The notes: a model not told the origin generated them from the letters alone. 64,000 nt of DNA from Gari tellinella (GCA_922989275.2 OV277864.1:28655550-28719549); one strand, 5' to 3'. Positions 11,075-21,929 are shown, counted from the stretch's first letter. Numbers and translations: made by a program.

Positions 11075-11381
11075 CTCAGAAGTCGGAAGTCAGAAGTCTG
11101 ATTTCTGAAAAGAGAAGTCTGAAGTGAGAAGTCTGAATTATCTGAAGTCAGAAATCGTAAATCTGAAGTCAGAAGTTTGAACTCTTGAGTCAGAAGCCTG
11201 AACTCTGAAGTTAAAGTATGAACTATGAAGTCTGAAGTCTTAACTCTGAAGTAAGAAGTCTGAACTCTGAAGTCAGAAGTCTTAACTCTGAAGTAAGAAA
11301 TCTGAACTCTGAACCCAGAAGTCTGAACTCTGAAGTCAGAGGTCTGAACTCTGAAGTTAGAATTCTGAACTTTGAAGTCAC
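11075..11381. repeat. Minisatellite of TCTGAACTCTGAAGTCAGAAG-type units
   Basis: About 25 near-copies of a 12-13 bp motif (GAAGTCTGAACTC, GAAGTCAGAAGTC). The frame on the opposite strand that repeats LTSEFR is only a readout of this array. Confidence 0.88.
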
Positions 11382-11561
11382 CACCGGTCTTTCGTAGTAT
11401 TGTTTGTCTTGCATCCCTCTTCCTCCAGCACAGCTAAGTTATGTTTACCTTTGGTTTGTAAATCAAACAGCACAATCCTAATTAAACCCGACTCGACATA
11501 AGTGACTCTGAGATGTTGGCGGAAGCCTCTCCAAAATCAATACGCCAGAGAACTGCTATTA

Positions 11562-11855
11562 CAGTGGCCAATGCGATATTCTTTCATGTTTAACCCATTT
11601 GTGCCCACGATCCCATATATGTGACATAGGCAAACAGTGTAGACTCTGATCAGACGCCGCATTATGCGGCGTCTGATCAGATTCTACACTGTTTGCTGAT
11701 AGGAATTTCAATTTAAAACAAAATAAAAATGAAAATTTTGACCAGGCATCCCTTTGATAAAAATGGACTAATCTAATATAAAACATGGAAGAATCCACTT
11801 GGCATAAATGGGTTAAACGAAACAAACGGCACTGCAGTGCAAAACAAACAATATT
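11562..11855. mobile_element. A-family remnant interrupted by a W element
   Basis: CAGTGGCCAATGCGATATTC, TTTCATGTTTAA to the left and TTAAACGAAACAAACGGCAC to the right are the GTTTAAACGAAAC region of an A element. The insertion point is its TTAA. Confidence 0.72.
11590..11815. mobile_element. W-family TTAA element with perfect core I hairpin
   Basis: TTAA-CCCATTTGTGCC at the left and GGCATAAATGGG-TTAA at the right. The core is AAACAGTGTAGACTCTGATC / AGACGCCGCATTATGCGGCG / TCTGATCAGATTCTACACTG. Also at 24500, 43908 and, inverted, 6104. Confidence 0.88.
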
Positions 11856-11934
11856 TCCCTCTACGCACTTCAAAATTCAGATATCAAACTTCACAGTTAA
11901 CACTTCTTATATTTTGCTTTTAATATCTTAAATA

Positions 11935-12052
11935 GCATTCATAGTTCAAACTTCAAACTTCTGATTTCTGACTTTAGACCTTTGACTTCAGACTTCTGAC
12001 GTCTGACTTCTGACTTCCGACTTCTGACGTCCGACGTCAAACGTCACGGCTC
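11935..12052. repeat. Minisatellite, inverted relative to 11075-11381
   Basis: GACTTCTGACTTCCGACTTC-type repeats are the complement of the GAAGTCAGAAGTC array 0.6 kb upstream, so the two form inverted flanks around 11382-11934. Confidence 0.8.
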
Positions 12053-12098
12053 ACAGTTCCTATATAATACTAATGACGTGATGATATTTACCCCTTTT

Positions 12099-12556
12099 TA
12101 GAGCGACTAAGCAAACGGGAATTTTCTATCCATGTTGCACAGCTTATGGAACCACCCAAACGTCGTCGTTGGTTTTTCATGGTTAAAGTTTTTGGGTACG
12201 TGTTGTAATGCACTAATAATATATGAAATATTTGTATTAGGAAGCTGATATTTGGAATGGAGGTGGCCTGTGGGTTGAACATTGATTTTGCGTAGTTAAA
12301 ATTAAATAAAAGTTTAAATTTAGTCAAACATTTACCTGTTGTGGACTTGAGTTTTGGGACAACAATTTCAAAGTTAGGTATGGAGTAAGTGTTGGAATGC
12401 GCTTATACTACATGACATATTTGCATTAGTAAGCTGATATTTGGAATGGCGGTTCCCTGTGGCTTGAATATCAATGTACTGATACACGTTTCTGTTGTTA
12501 GTTACCTATTTAAGAAAGGTTTAATTAGGCGAGCTTTGCTGTTCTCTGACAGCTCT
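12099..12556. mobile_element. Single-unit copy of the (GGCGTC)n / TGGTTAAAGTTTT element
   Basis: CTTATGGAACCACCC, CGTCGTCGTTGG, TTTTTCATGGTTAAAGTTTT, AAGCTGATATTTGGAATGGA, and the end TTTAATTAGGCGAGCTTTGC...GACAGCTCTTGTTG match the element at 47272-48330, with about two internal units instead of about five. Non-coding. Confidence 0.8.
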
Positions 12557-13241
12557 TGTTGAGGCCGAGAGCTCCAAGCCATGTGCTTAATGGAGAAAAA
12601 GTAACGTCCTTGAATATATTGACGATTATAATGTAAACAGTTTTGAGACTGAGCAGAAAGTCTGATCTGGCTCCAAATAGTTTGCAATCAACAATAAATA
12701 TAACAATATTCCAGATAGGGAATTAAAGTAGTATTAATATATAAACTTCTCTAAACTTTGCATCTTTGAGATATCTTTTTTTAATAAAGTTTTTGTTTGG
12801 TTTAATGAAATAAATGTCATATCATGCGGTGGGTGAGAGAACGGATTGTTCACCGTTGACAATGTGACATCTATCCCATAACCTCATAGTTTGTTATTAG
12901 TTTTAATTACAGATGACCACTAACATGCGTGAAAAGGCGTTTTTATGGGGAATGGCGGGTGAACAAGTGTTCTCTCATCCTCTGTGTGGGGTGATATTCG
13001 TATTATGCCATATAGCGGACGAACATGTCATAAAATTGCTCTTATTTGAGTATTTCTTTCGCTTTTGGTTTTTGTAAATACGTCATTTCGTTTTCAGTCT
13101 CTTTAAACAGGAAGAATAACGTCTTTTCCACTAGGTTCGTTGTAGTTGTGTTGTTGCTGCTAAGGTTTATAGTCCCACATACATGTATACATGTTAGCTT
13201 TTTATATAAACCTTGGTAGCAACAACACACCAGCAATTCTT
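12557..13241. other. Unassigned DNA with A and M fragments and a 75-bp palindrome
   Basis: An A fragment lies at 12590-12690 (CTGATCTGGCTCCAAATAG) and a worn M piece at 12880-12960 (ATAACCTCATAGTTTG...TTTTTATGGGGAATGG). A palindrome spans 13147-13222: TGTTGCTGCTAAGGTTTATA opposite TATAAACCTTGGTAGCAACA. The same left arm recurs at 38623. No gene seen. Confidence 0.55.
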
Positions 13242-13442
13242 ATACAGTGAATTTTATGTATTGCGACCACCAAAACAGTTACGGCTAACTCATTGTATAT
13301 AAGACCAATAACGGATTAAACCAAGATGACAGTAAAAGCAAATGAGCCTTCTGCTTTACTGTTACCTTGCTTTAAGCAGTCATGTGCCTCAAATACCAAA
13401 TGATTAACATAATATTATTTTCGTAATAGAGAAGGTGTACAG
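13242..13442. mobile_element. Worn P-family element with part of core II
   Basis: CAGTGAATTTTATGTATTGC...GACCACCAAAAC at the left, CCTTCTGCTTTACTGTTACC, TTGCTTTAAGCAGTCA, and TTTCGTAATAGAGAAGGTGT near the right. Left core arm poor. Confidence 0.6.
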
Positions 13443-13847
13443 TATAATGTTCCTCTAATATGTATAAATTCACTGTTCTCTCATTAGAAATGCCATGAAC
13501 TGCAATTTCTAGAGCATTGGCATTCAGTGACTGTTGTGGAAAAGACGTCAGTGCTATTTTTTTAAAGTACATGTATGTATATAGACATACAAGATAGATC
13601 TATCTATGACAAACGTTGTCATCTCAGATATGTGATAAGCATAATTATTTCTATAGAGTAGTGTGATAAAATGCAATATCGTATGAGAAAAGGTGTAATA
13701 TTCTTTATTATTAAATAAGTCGTACTTACATGTAAGTTTGAACCTCAATATTAAAGAAACTGTTCAGGGAAGTACAAAGGCCTTGTGCATTTCTATTGAT
13801 CAATATCAAGCAGACGTTCTGTCTTTGAAAAAAGTCACGATTTCACT

Positions 13848-14075
13848 TAACCCCTTCTCCGCCGTAATGTCGTCTGCTTTGAACAATAATTGTCGTCTGT
13901 TTTTTATTCGCAAATTTTCATTTTAATTACACTTGTATATTGAAGTAAACGTTGAAATGAGTTTCAAACAGTTTGGATCCTGATCAGACGCCACGTAACG
14001 CGGCGTCTGATCAGGATCCAAACTGTTTGCAAATAATGTAACTGTTTTACTCGGTGCAAGACAGACAAGGGATTA
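13848..14075. mobile_element. D-family TTAA element with near-perfect core I
   Basis: TTAACCCCTTCTCCGCC at the left and GACAGACAAGGGATTAA at the right. The core GTTTGGATCCTGATCAGACG / CCACGTAACGCGG / CGTCTGATCAGGATCCAAAC is almost perfect. A second worn core I (TTTGATCCTCATCAGCCGCC...CTGACCAGGATCCAAAC) follows at 14157-14218. Confidence 0.85.
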
Positions 14076-14229
14076 ATAATCGCATCGTAATAACTTGTCA
14101 GTAACGTTGCGAAGCTTTCAATAAACCGTTCTACCGCTAAGAACATCTTCGCAAAAGAACTTTGATCCTCATCAGCCGCCGAGTAACTCGGCATCTGACC
14201 AGGATCCAAACTACTTGCCACTCATATTG

Positions 14230-14815
14230 AGCTTTTTTTTTCATTGAAAAACAGCACATATATCTGATTAAGGTTAACAACTGATGAACAACATATTTGA
14301 AGCAGGTAACAATTTAGCTCGATAAAAGTTAAATAGCTCATATACAAATTATTGTCTACCATTTCTTCACGATTTTCTTCTATAATAAACGCAACTAAGA
14401 TAAGTACATGTAATTCATAATTGCTGCATCACTTCATTTGTCCCTGAAACTTCAAATGGGCAAGTTCAGTCTCTATTCAAATTACATCTATTATTGACTA
14501 TTGAGGATTTGTTTTTAATTTAATTATATGTGAAATTTTAAAACTGTACAGAACCTTACCAAATGGCTCATTTAGGGTCTACACTGTTTGCGTAAAACAA
14601 ATGTACTTTTCCCTGATACCCTGTTCGTTAATGACGTATATACACGTACGTGCGCATGTACTCGTTATAACAGGTCAATGAGTTAAAATAGGAGAATGGA
14701 TCGTATCTCGTTATACAGGGGAGGAAGACTATTCTTTCCCAATAATAATGAATAAATGCTAAGACTAATTAATTTATTATACTGCAAAGTAAATTCCTTA
14801 CTTTTCATTGGTCAA
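14230..14815. other. Unassigned A+T-rich DNA
   Basis: No gene. A truncated A left end (ACAGGGGAGGAAGACTATTC) lies at 14715-14760 and a C-like fragment (AGGGTCTACACTGTTTGCGT) near 14575-14690. Confidence 0.5.
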
Positions 14816-15233
14816 CGAGCCCTAGACAAAATCCGATGTACCCTGTGAGCTGACAGGGTACTTAGGAATGCAGTATTATCATTGGCTGACAGGTCCCTGA
14901 GTCTTGTTTTGCAGAAAATAAGATGGCCGATAGTTCGACAGGATTGAGTGCATTCAATCCTGCATCCTCCGTTTTAAGTCCATTTCGGCTAAGAACCAAT
15001 CGGTGTTTGGATCTTTCAACAGTCGCATTATTTCTGGGAAAGTTTGAAGTCGAAGTCTCCTAGTATTTGTCCATTTTTCTGTTGAATAATAACGTCATAA
15101 ACATATGACGTCACTTACGTTCAACGTCATATGTTTTGACGCGCTTTTGTTACTGTTTACTTTGAGCGCTGTGCACGACAAATTCCGAAATATTTCATTT
15201 GAACAATAAAAACTTTGAAGTATAATAAATTCG

Positions 15234-15372
15234 TTATACAGTTTCTTCACAGGGTACATGAGAATTTCTTCCCGGCTGGTAAAATCATGTAACCCTCGCC
15301 TAACGGCTCGGGCAACATTGAATTTCCTCAGCCGGGAAGACATTCTCATGTACCCTGTGAAGAAACTGTATA
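15234..15372. repeat. Long palindrome (about 139 bp) with TATACAGTTTCTTCACAGGG arms
   Basis: TATACAGTTTCTTCACAGGG, TACATGAGAATTTCTTCCCG, GCTG pair with CAGCCGGGAAGACATTCTCA, TGTACCCTGTGAAGAAACTG, TATA. The loop between includes GTAACCCTCGCCTAACGGCT. An upstream stretch (14816-14875) shares GTACCCTGTGAGCTGACAGG. Probably a foldback element of its own family. Confidence 0.8.
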
Positions 15373-15373
15373 A

Positions 15374-15801
15374 CTAATAATGTCCATTGCAAACAGTTTG
15401 GAGCCTGATCAGACGACGGGTAACCAAATGCCTTGTCACTCAGATTAAAACAAACAGTCAGACTTGTCAACAAGTTGTAATTTTCTACGTTTTATTACTA
15501 TGCGTTTGCTTTTCTGTTGCATTAACTCTTTCCTCCCTGAAACTTTAAATGGACAATTCATGTTTCGATTTTTGTCTAGTTCATTTCTGGCTTTTAAGAG
15601 CTGTTTTTGTAAATTTTGGCATTACTTACAAACAGTGAAGACCCTGATCAGAGGGCTCCTTTCGGAGCCCTCTGATCTGGGCCTTCACTGTTTGCATAGG
15701 ACAAATGTACTAATCACATGTACACTGTTTGAAAAGACGCCTATATGCGGGACTAGGGTTCAAAGGGTTCAAACGGGAAAGAATAACGTCTTCATAACTT
15801 T
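15374..15801. mobile_element. A-family element interrupted by a C element
   Basis: Left part: GCAAACAGTTTGGAGCCTGA, one core arm, ATTTTCTACGTTTTATTACT, ATGCGTTTGCTTTTC. Right part from 15770: AAACGGGAAAGAATAACGTC. The C element sits in the GCGTTTG...AAACGGG arm. Confidence 0.78.
15523..15769. mobile_element. C-family TTAA element with core I hairpin
   Basis: Starts TTAACTCTTTCCTCCCTGAA and ends TAGGGTTCAAAGGGTT. The core is CAAACAGTGAAGACCCTGAT / CAGAGGGCTCCTTTCGGAGC / CCTCTGATCTGGGCCTTCAC. In this family GACGCC is replaced by GAGGGCTCC on both arms. Confidence 0.83.
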
Positions 15802-16068
15802 CTCAACGGCAATATACATGTACATGTATCTAACGTTTACACGCATTTTAGATCCAGATTAAACAAGTAAATTGAAATATATTGCTTATTCATTGTAATC
15901 TAAGTTACAAAGAAAAGTTTGGAGTCTGCTTTTGATACTTGAATTCTTTCCTTTTTTACCCGATTTCTAATTTAGCTCCAAAATATTTGTGATGGAAATC
16001 AATTATTTTTAGCATAAACGCGTTTATTGGGAAAGAATATCGTCTTCTCCAGTGTGTAAGCAGGTGTA

Positions 16069-16314
16069 CAGTGGAGAATCTGTTATTCTTTCCCGTTTAA
16101 ACGAAACGAAACGCAAACGCAAAACACTAAAACGTAGAAAAGTACAACTTTTGGACAATTTTGATAATTCATGTTTCTCTTGGTGGCAAACAGTTTGGAG
16201 CCTGATCAGACGCCGGGTTAGCCGGCGTCTGATCTGGCTCCAAACTGTTTGCAATATAAATAATAGTTTTAGCGTAAACGCGTTTAGTGGGAAAGAATAA
16301 CGTTTTCTCCACTG
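16069..16314. mobile_element. A-family TA element, near-intact reference copy
   Basis: TA|CAGTGGAGAATCTGTTATTC... to ...AATAACGTTTTCTCCACTG|TA, 246 bp. Layout: terminal repeat, AAACG/CAAACG-rich arm, CTACGTTTT-type stretch, core I (GAGCCTGATCAGACGCCGGG / TTAGCCGGCGTCTGATCTGG), TAATAGTTTTAGCGTAAACG, then the right terminal repeat. A right-end A fragment lies directly before it (15970-16055). Confidence 0.92.
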
Positions 16315-16497
16315 TAAATATTATTACGCGGAATACACACAAAATCATGTTTGATGCTATACTAACCCTTTCACTGTGACGATGACGTAATAACCCGCAT
16401 AACGCAGTCGCTGACATATTATTGTCTACTTACAATTTTCGTCTGTTTTTTATTCCTACAAATAAATACGAAAGAAGACTCAAGCAGGAAACGCAAC

Positions 16498-16640
16498 ACA
16501 AACAATACACCCATCTCTAAAGCAGAACACACACACATCCATACCATTACAAACACACACACATACACACAACCACACACACACACACACACACACGCAA
16601 TCCCACACACCAAACAGAAAACAATACGCAAGACAAACAT
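16498..16640. repeat. AC-rich microsatellite
   Basis: A (CA)n run at about 16548-16600 within a longer C/A-rich stretch. The minus-strand frames rich in Cys and Val over it are readouts of this repeat. Confidence 0.9.
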
Positions 16641-16971
16641 AAAGCAAAGTGAACATAGGAGCCCGCCTTGATACGGTCAGCAGCAATCAATAATTAATTA
16701 TAAATCAACCATTAACAACCACTGGGGGTTAAACCTGGGTTTAGGGGCGCCCAACCTCACACTTATATCCTATATTCACCTATAAAGACGAACAGTGTAC
16801 ATAAAATATAAACCCTGTTCCACAACCTTACAATCAAAAAGACAGTTGGTATTTTATGCGTTTTACGTAAGAAATAGTTTGTCAGTTTGTTTGGATCCTG
16901 TTCAGGCGCCGTGGAATGTGGTCAAAACTGTTTGCAAATGTTAGTGTCGTCGGCCTTGGTAGGGAAATAAT

Positions 16972-17226
16972 TAACCCATTAACCCATAAAACGCCGTTTG
17001 ACACCTTTTATTTATTCCTTTGCTGAAGAAAATAGTTCCATTTTATACTGTCGAGAGTATTTACCATAAGAATTTGTTTCTTTATAGTTGCATATTATAG
17101 CTTAAAGCAAGCTGAAAGTAAACAGAATGTACCTAAAGGCTCATTCTGCTTTACCTTCTACATGTACCTGCTGCTTTTAGTTGTCACCTATTTTCAATTT
17201 TGGAAACAGGCTAATGGATAAAGGGT
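16972..17226. mobile_element. M-family TTAA element (reverse orientation) with core II
   Basis: TTAACCCATTAACCCATAAA and, at the right, AGGCTAATGGATAAAGGG. The core is GCTTAAAGCAAGCTGAAAGT / AAACAGAATGTACC / TAAAGG / CTCATTCTGCTTTACCTTCT. A worn core I (GTTTGGATCCTGTTCAGGCG) lies just before, at 16882-16938. Confidence 0.8.
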
Positions 17227-17229
17227 GAA

Positions 17230-18250
17230 AGAATTGAATAAGAAATGAGTTGTCCAGAATGGTCTTGAACTCTATCAGTCCGATCAGCGTGAAAAGTAAT
17301 TCTCCCCTAGACTAAACTTTGTCATGTGCAATTCAATCTGGCGAAAATTCAATGACGAAACAAGGAAATCGCTTTTGACAGATGACAGCTACCAAATTAG
17401 CTTTCTCCACTATTTTATTTTTGATTTAGGCTATTACAACGAAGACGCCGTTATTTTTTCCCAATATTTACATTCGCCACATTCCATTCCATTGAACAAA
17501 AAAGGCGTTTAATTCGTGTAAAAGCAATTTCTCGAGAGGTCGGGACTTGTGAATATTTTGCGCATAGGAGACGGTACTTATAGATCAGCTCTTCGCGAAT
17601 CATTTTGTTGCGATGCTTCAGTAATGCCACCATGGCTGTTACTTTCAGTTACAGTAACATATTATTCGTGTTTACAACCTCTAATATGGATTACAGTGGA
17701 TCAGACGCCGGGTTACTCAGGACTTTAATTTCAAGACAATTAATTAAAGCATGCGATATTTTATTGGCTAAAGGGTTTAATAGACGCTTGACAGTAGCCA
17801 GAGGGTTAAAAGACGCTTGACTGTAGCCAGATACAGACAAAGGCGTCAGAACATGCGTGTGTACATGCAATGTGAATCGTCACTAACGATGGGTGTGTGC
17901 ATGTCCCTGTCCATTGGTGCATTGTAGTTTCCGGCTACTTCGGAACCGTCGTCGGATAAGAGTTGCATGCAATTACACATGTACATTACCTCAACCCTTT
18001 CCACGTCACATACAGACAAAACACCGTCCGCTAAAATGTCGAGTGCAATTTATTCCAAATTCATTTTTAAAGATACATTTAAAAAAAATATTACCGAAAA
18101 CATACTGACATAAGTATCAAACTGTTTGGATCAGACGGATATACATGTACTGTAGCTTGGCATATGATAAGATTCAAGCTTTTTTGCAAAGTCAAGAGGT
18201 GTCGCCTATGGCGGCAACCGTGTTCCATTCTAAACAGACGCCATGTCTCA
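17230..18250. other. Unassigned DNA
   Basis: No supported gene. A worn A-like end occurs near 17437 (ACAACGAAGACGCCGTTATT). The open frames at 17324 and 17605 lack family features and splice context. Confidence 0.5.
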
Positions 18251-18251
18251 A

Positions 18252-18450
18252 TGGCGCCTTAACGCGCATTTGCAAATAGTTTGGGTCCTGATCAGACGCC
18301 GCGTAACGCGGCGTCTGATTAGGACCTAAATTGTTTGACACTATTATCGGTATCTATTAAGTCATACAACCTTAGGCTTAACTCTATCTTTGAAACGTGT
18401 CTCTCAGTCAACAATAATTAAGCAGACGACAATAAAGCGGTGAAGGGGTA
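18252..18450. mobile_element. D-family remnant with perfect core I
   Basis: GTTTGGGTCCTGATCAGACG / CCGCGTAACGCGG / CGTCTGATTAGGACCTAAAT is a clear hairpin, with AGCAGACGACAATAAAGCGG and TGAAGGGGT on the right as in D copies. The left end is not clear. Confidence 0.72.
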
Positions 18451-18675
18451 CAAATGTCCCGAAAAATTTGATCTTGAAAGGGTAACTATTGATACAAAAT
18501 GTATGTATATGTTAGTGTCGCCGAATTCGGCAATTAGAGGATTTAGAACGATTATGCCTGAAGACAACGTTATCATAAAGATACGTTATATTATGATGCG
18601 CATTTAGATGACATTAGAAATACTTTATCTGCGGTCTCTTTGTGAAATAATTGCAATAGACACGAATCTCTGTTA

Positions 18676-18924
18676 CAGAGGAGAAAACGTTATTCTTTCC
18701 CAATAAACGCGTTTACGCTAAATCTATTATTTCCAATGCAGACAGTGTGGTGGAGCCAGATCAGACGCCGGATAACCCGGCGTCTGATCAGGCTCCAAAC
18801 TGTTTGCCGTCCAGGTTAAAATCAGCAATCAGAATAGTCAAAATGTTGTCATTTTCTTCTTTTTTTGCAATGCGTTTGCGTTGCGTTAGCGTTTTAACGG
18901 GGAAGAATAACGTTTTCTCCACTG
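18676..18924. mobile_element. A-family TA element with core I
   Basis: CAGAGGAGAAAACGTTATTC and AGAATAACGTTTTCTCCACTG between TA sites. The core is GAGCCAGATCAGACGCCGGA / TAACCCGGCGTCTGATCAGG. Confidence 0.88.
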
Positions 18925-19071
18925 TATACAGTTGTTGTTGTCTATAAGATACATTGCAGTTTAATGTAGGACATTAACAAAATTAGACAGTTCCTATACA
19001 TATAGCTACTTTTAACATTACTTTTTGTATCCTGCTCATCTTTACAGGGACATTCTCCTTAGAAGCCCGTT

Positions 19072-19317
19072 TTACTCTTTCCCTGTCAAGTGTTATCGTC
19101 CGCATTTACCATCTTACCGCCAAAATATCGTCTGCATTGGTAGTGTCGTCTGAAAAATATTTAAAGTCAGCTTTAGGGTTGTTTTGACTGAAGAAATGTC
19201 GATACTAGTGTCAAACAGTTTAGAGCCTGGTCAGACACCACGTTACCGCGGTGCCTGATCAGAATCCAAACAGTTTGCCAAATCGCCTTATGGCGAAGTT
19301 GGCAGTGAAAGAGTTAA
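19072..19317. mobile_element. D-family TTAA element with core I
   Basis: TTTACTCTTTCCCTGTCAAG at the left and GGCAGTGAAAGAGTTAA at the right. The core is GTTTAGAGCCTGGTCAGACA / CCACGTTACCGCGG / TGCCTGATCAGAATCCAAAC. Confidence 0.8.
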
Positions 19318-19334
19318 TACCAAGTTTTACTATA

Positions 19335-19574
19335 CAGTAGAGAATCTGTTATTCTTCCCCGTTTAAACGCAAACGTACGCAAACGCAAAGCACTAAAACG
19401 TAGAAAAGAACAACTTTTGGACAATTCTGATATTTCATGTTTATCTAGGTGGCAAACAGTTTGGAGCCTGATCAGACGCCGGGTTACCCGGCGTCTGATC
19501 TGGACCCAAACTGTTTGTAAAAGAAAAATAGTTTTAGCGTAAACGCGTTTATCGGAATAACATATTCTCCACTG
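19335..19574. mobile_element. A-family TA element with perfect core I
   Basis: CAGTAGAGAATCTGTTATTC and GGAATAACATATTCTCCACTG. The core is GAGCCTGATCAGACGCCGGG / TTACCCGGCGTCTGATCTGG. It begins 17 nt after the end of a D element. Confidence 0.88.
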
Positions 19575-19619
19575 TACATGTGAGGTTTCTTTACAGATTT
19601 TTCCTGTCATTTAGCAAAT

Positions 19620-20457
19620 GTCAATTTTCTATCCTTAAAAATAAAACTTTCTTTCAATCATTCCTCCGCTAAATGAATTGTTTTATTTAACTCATTCATG
19701 AAACATTTGATCAACTATTCTTGTTTCCAATGGAGTCTAGTCCATTTTTGAACATTTGGGGTTGTTTCCTCTCATATAGCTTTAAACGACAATATAGGCC
19801 CTGACCAAAAGGGTCATAAAGAAGCCCCCGATCCTGGTCTACATTGCTTGCATAGGAAAAGTATACTATTTACTGATTCACTGTTTGTAAATGGCGAGTA
19901 TACTTGTCGCTAGGGTCCAATATGTTAAACCTACATATCACTAATAGTTTATTTCGAGCACCAAAACTGTTGCCCGTAGGTATTGTTCCATATTTAGATT
20001 TAATGTGTTTTAACAAAACTTGGGAAAAGAAAAGTTTTCATTACATGTACTTTAATGTATGTGTATGTTCAAGTATTTTCAATCATGTTGGTTTGTAAAT
20101 ATTACGGAAATAAGTTCAAACTATCAGCAGTGAATATGTTATGACAAGCGTCGATACCTATATCATGATTTGTTCTCCCATGGAAGTACATTCAGAATTT
20201 TACATCATGAAACGTGACGAGTTCCTATACGCCCATACACGCTTACCATACGTTCTAGACGATGATGAAGCTACGCGTAGTGAAACCACCAGTATTAATG
20301 TAATAATAAAATGTTTTGAAGACAAAAGTGTGACTTTGTATAATATAATAAACACGTAGGTGTTATTTTCTGTCACGATGTTTGAAGGTGACACATGTGT
20401 TTGCGGATTCATTTCATAAGTGTCATTTCCAAAGCACTTGTCTGTTGAGTACAAATA
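19620..20457. other. Unassigned DNA with a C-like fragment
   Basis: 19688-19920 looks like a worn C element (TTTAACTCATTCATGAAACA, GGTCTACATTGCTTGCATAG, CTTGTCGCTAGGGTCC). From 19920 to 20457 nothing is recognised. The frame at 20141-20359 (72 codons) has no known motif and no clear splice sites. Confidence 0.5.
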
Positions 20458-20821
20458 CAGCGCTCCCTCCCAACAACGACACCCAAGGGGACACAAAACG
20501 TGTGTGCGGTGTTTGGAGGGAGTCGTTATCGGGAGGGAAAGTGATTTACATTTGCAAACAGCTTGAATCCAAATCAGACGCCGCGTATCGCGGCGTCTGA
20601 TCTAGATTTAAGCTGTTTGTCAATCGCCATTATATATTTTTTCTATCATATTGTCCATTATGTTAATTTGAGAAAACCAGCAGTCGATAATTTTAAGCAG
20701 ACGATATCGCAGCAGCAAAAACGTTAAAAATAAATGTCTTGTTTGGGGAAAAGCGGCAAGGGTTGTTAACTTGTAATGAGGGAATAGTTGGTGGGAGGGC
20801 CGTTGTAAGGAGGGAGCATTG
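20458..20821. mobile_element. Q-family TA element with perfect core I
   Basis: CAGCGCTCCCTCCCAACAAC at the left and GTTGTAAGGAGGGAGCATTG at the right. The core is CAGCTTGAATCCAAATCAGA / CGCCGCGTATCGCGGCG / TCTGATCTAGATTTAAGCTG. Confidence 0.88.
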
Positions 20822-20831
20822 TAAATTTGAG

Positions 20832-21120
20832 AGGTCCCTGTTCTTTCCCATTTTATCGCAAACGATACGCAAACGATACACAAACGCAAATTACAATAAT
20901 GCGTAAAAATTGACACCATGTTGAAACTTCTAACTATTTATCTTAATCTGAGTAGCAAACAGTTTGGAGCCTGATCAGACGCCGGGTTACCCGGCGTCAG
21001 ATCAGGCTCCAAACTGGTTGATAATAAGATTAAAATAAATAGTCAGAATCTCCAACAAATTGTCATTTGCTATGTTTTATTGCTTTTGGGTTTGCCTTTC
21101 GTTTGCGTTTGCGTTCCCTT
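20832..21120. mobile_element. A-family variant with two identical-type arms (long palindrome)
   Basis: Both sides of the core are the CAAACG-rich arm: GCAAACGATACACAAACGCA on the left and GTTTGCCTTTCGTTTGCGTT on the right. Other A copies have one CAAACG arm and one AACGCGTTTA arm. The core is GAGCCTGATCAGACGCCGGG / TTACCCGGCGTCAGATCAGG. The ends are worn (TGTTCTTTCCC). Confidence 0.75.
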
Positions 21121-21696
21121 ATGTTCTTGAAGTGAGGTTGAAAAACTGACAATTTTCTTCTAAGATGATATTATATGCAGCCTCCCGTCAAGAACTACTT
21201 AATAAAATAAGACCAATATATGCTTTTGCAACAGAAGTTCTCTTATTCGGTAACACAACCTTGGCTGTAGAAGCGAACACCTGTATCTTTGTTGCCATGC
21301 AAAATTATATCATGAAAACAAAAACGGTTTAAATGAGAGCCTCGTGAATATTTCATGTGTCATACAGTGTACCATAAACCCTGCCAGGCCTTACAATAAC
21401 ATTCATACTCTACCAATGTTTCAATCGACCAATTCTCTAATTGCTTTTTTTGCTTATTTTGCCTTTTATTTATTTTCTGCATAAAAAATTTCTCTTGTTT
21501 ATTGACATATTTATTTCATTAATGTCTGTTATGATATAGATATGCATATCTATAAGAACACACCCACTGTCATAGAAAGGATCAAAATAAGCATTATTTG
21601 CTTCCGATCAAATCCATTTTTCAAGATATTGCTCACTGTATATTATATATGTATGTATGTTTGTCAAATGTCTGGAAATAAATATGTTTAAACTAT
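21121..21696. other. Unassigned A+T-rich DNA
   Basis: No exon, hairpin or array recognised; includes a short ATATGTATGTATG run near 21645. Confidence 0.5.
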
Positions 21697-21929
21697 CCGG
21701 GAGAGAATATCGCCATCTTTCCCAATAAACGCGTTTATACTAAAACTGTTATTTCTGTTGCAAACAGTTTGGAGCCAGATCAGACGCCTGGTAATCCGGT
21801 GTCTGATCAGTTTCCAAACTGTTTGCCACTTCATTTAAAATGAGTGGTCAAAATTGTCTAAAAGTTGTACTTTTCCACGGTTTAGTGTTTTGCGTTTGCG
21901 TTTCGTTTGCGTTTAAATGGGAAAGAATA
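21697..21929. mobile_element. A-family element, truncated at its right terminal repeat
   Basis: GGGAGAGAATATCGCCATCT, AACGCGTTTATACTAAAACT, core I GAGCCAGATCAGACGCCTGG / TAATCCGGTGTCTGATCAGT, and an arm ending GTTTAAATGGGAAAGAATA. It stops where the next A copy begins. Confidence 0.78.

Noticed and set aside
15464..15862. 132-codon open frame on the + strand
   Set aside because: It crosses an A arm, a whole C element and the A remainder. No domain and no splice context.
16419..16686. Cys/Val-rich frames on the - strand
   Set aside because: Readout of the (CA)n microsatellite.
20141..20359. 72-codon frame considered as an upstream PH exon
   Set aside because: No PH features (no conserved Trp, no beta-strand pattern continuing to YIFTITY) and no convincing splice sites.
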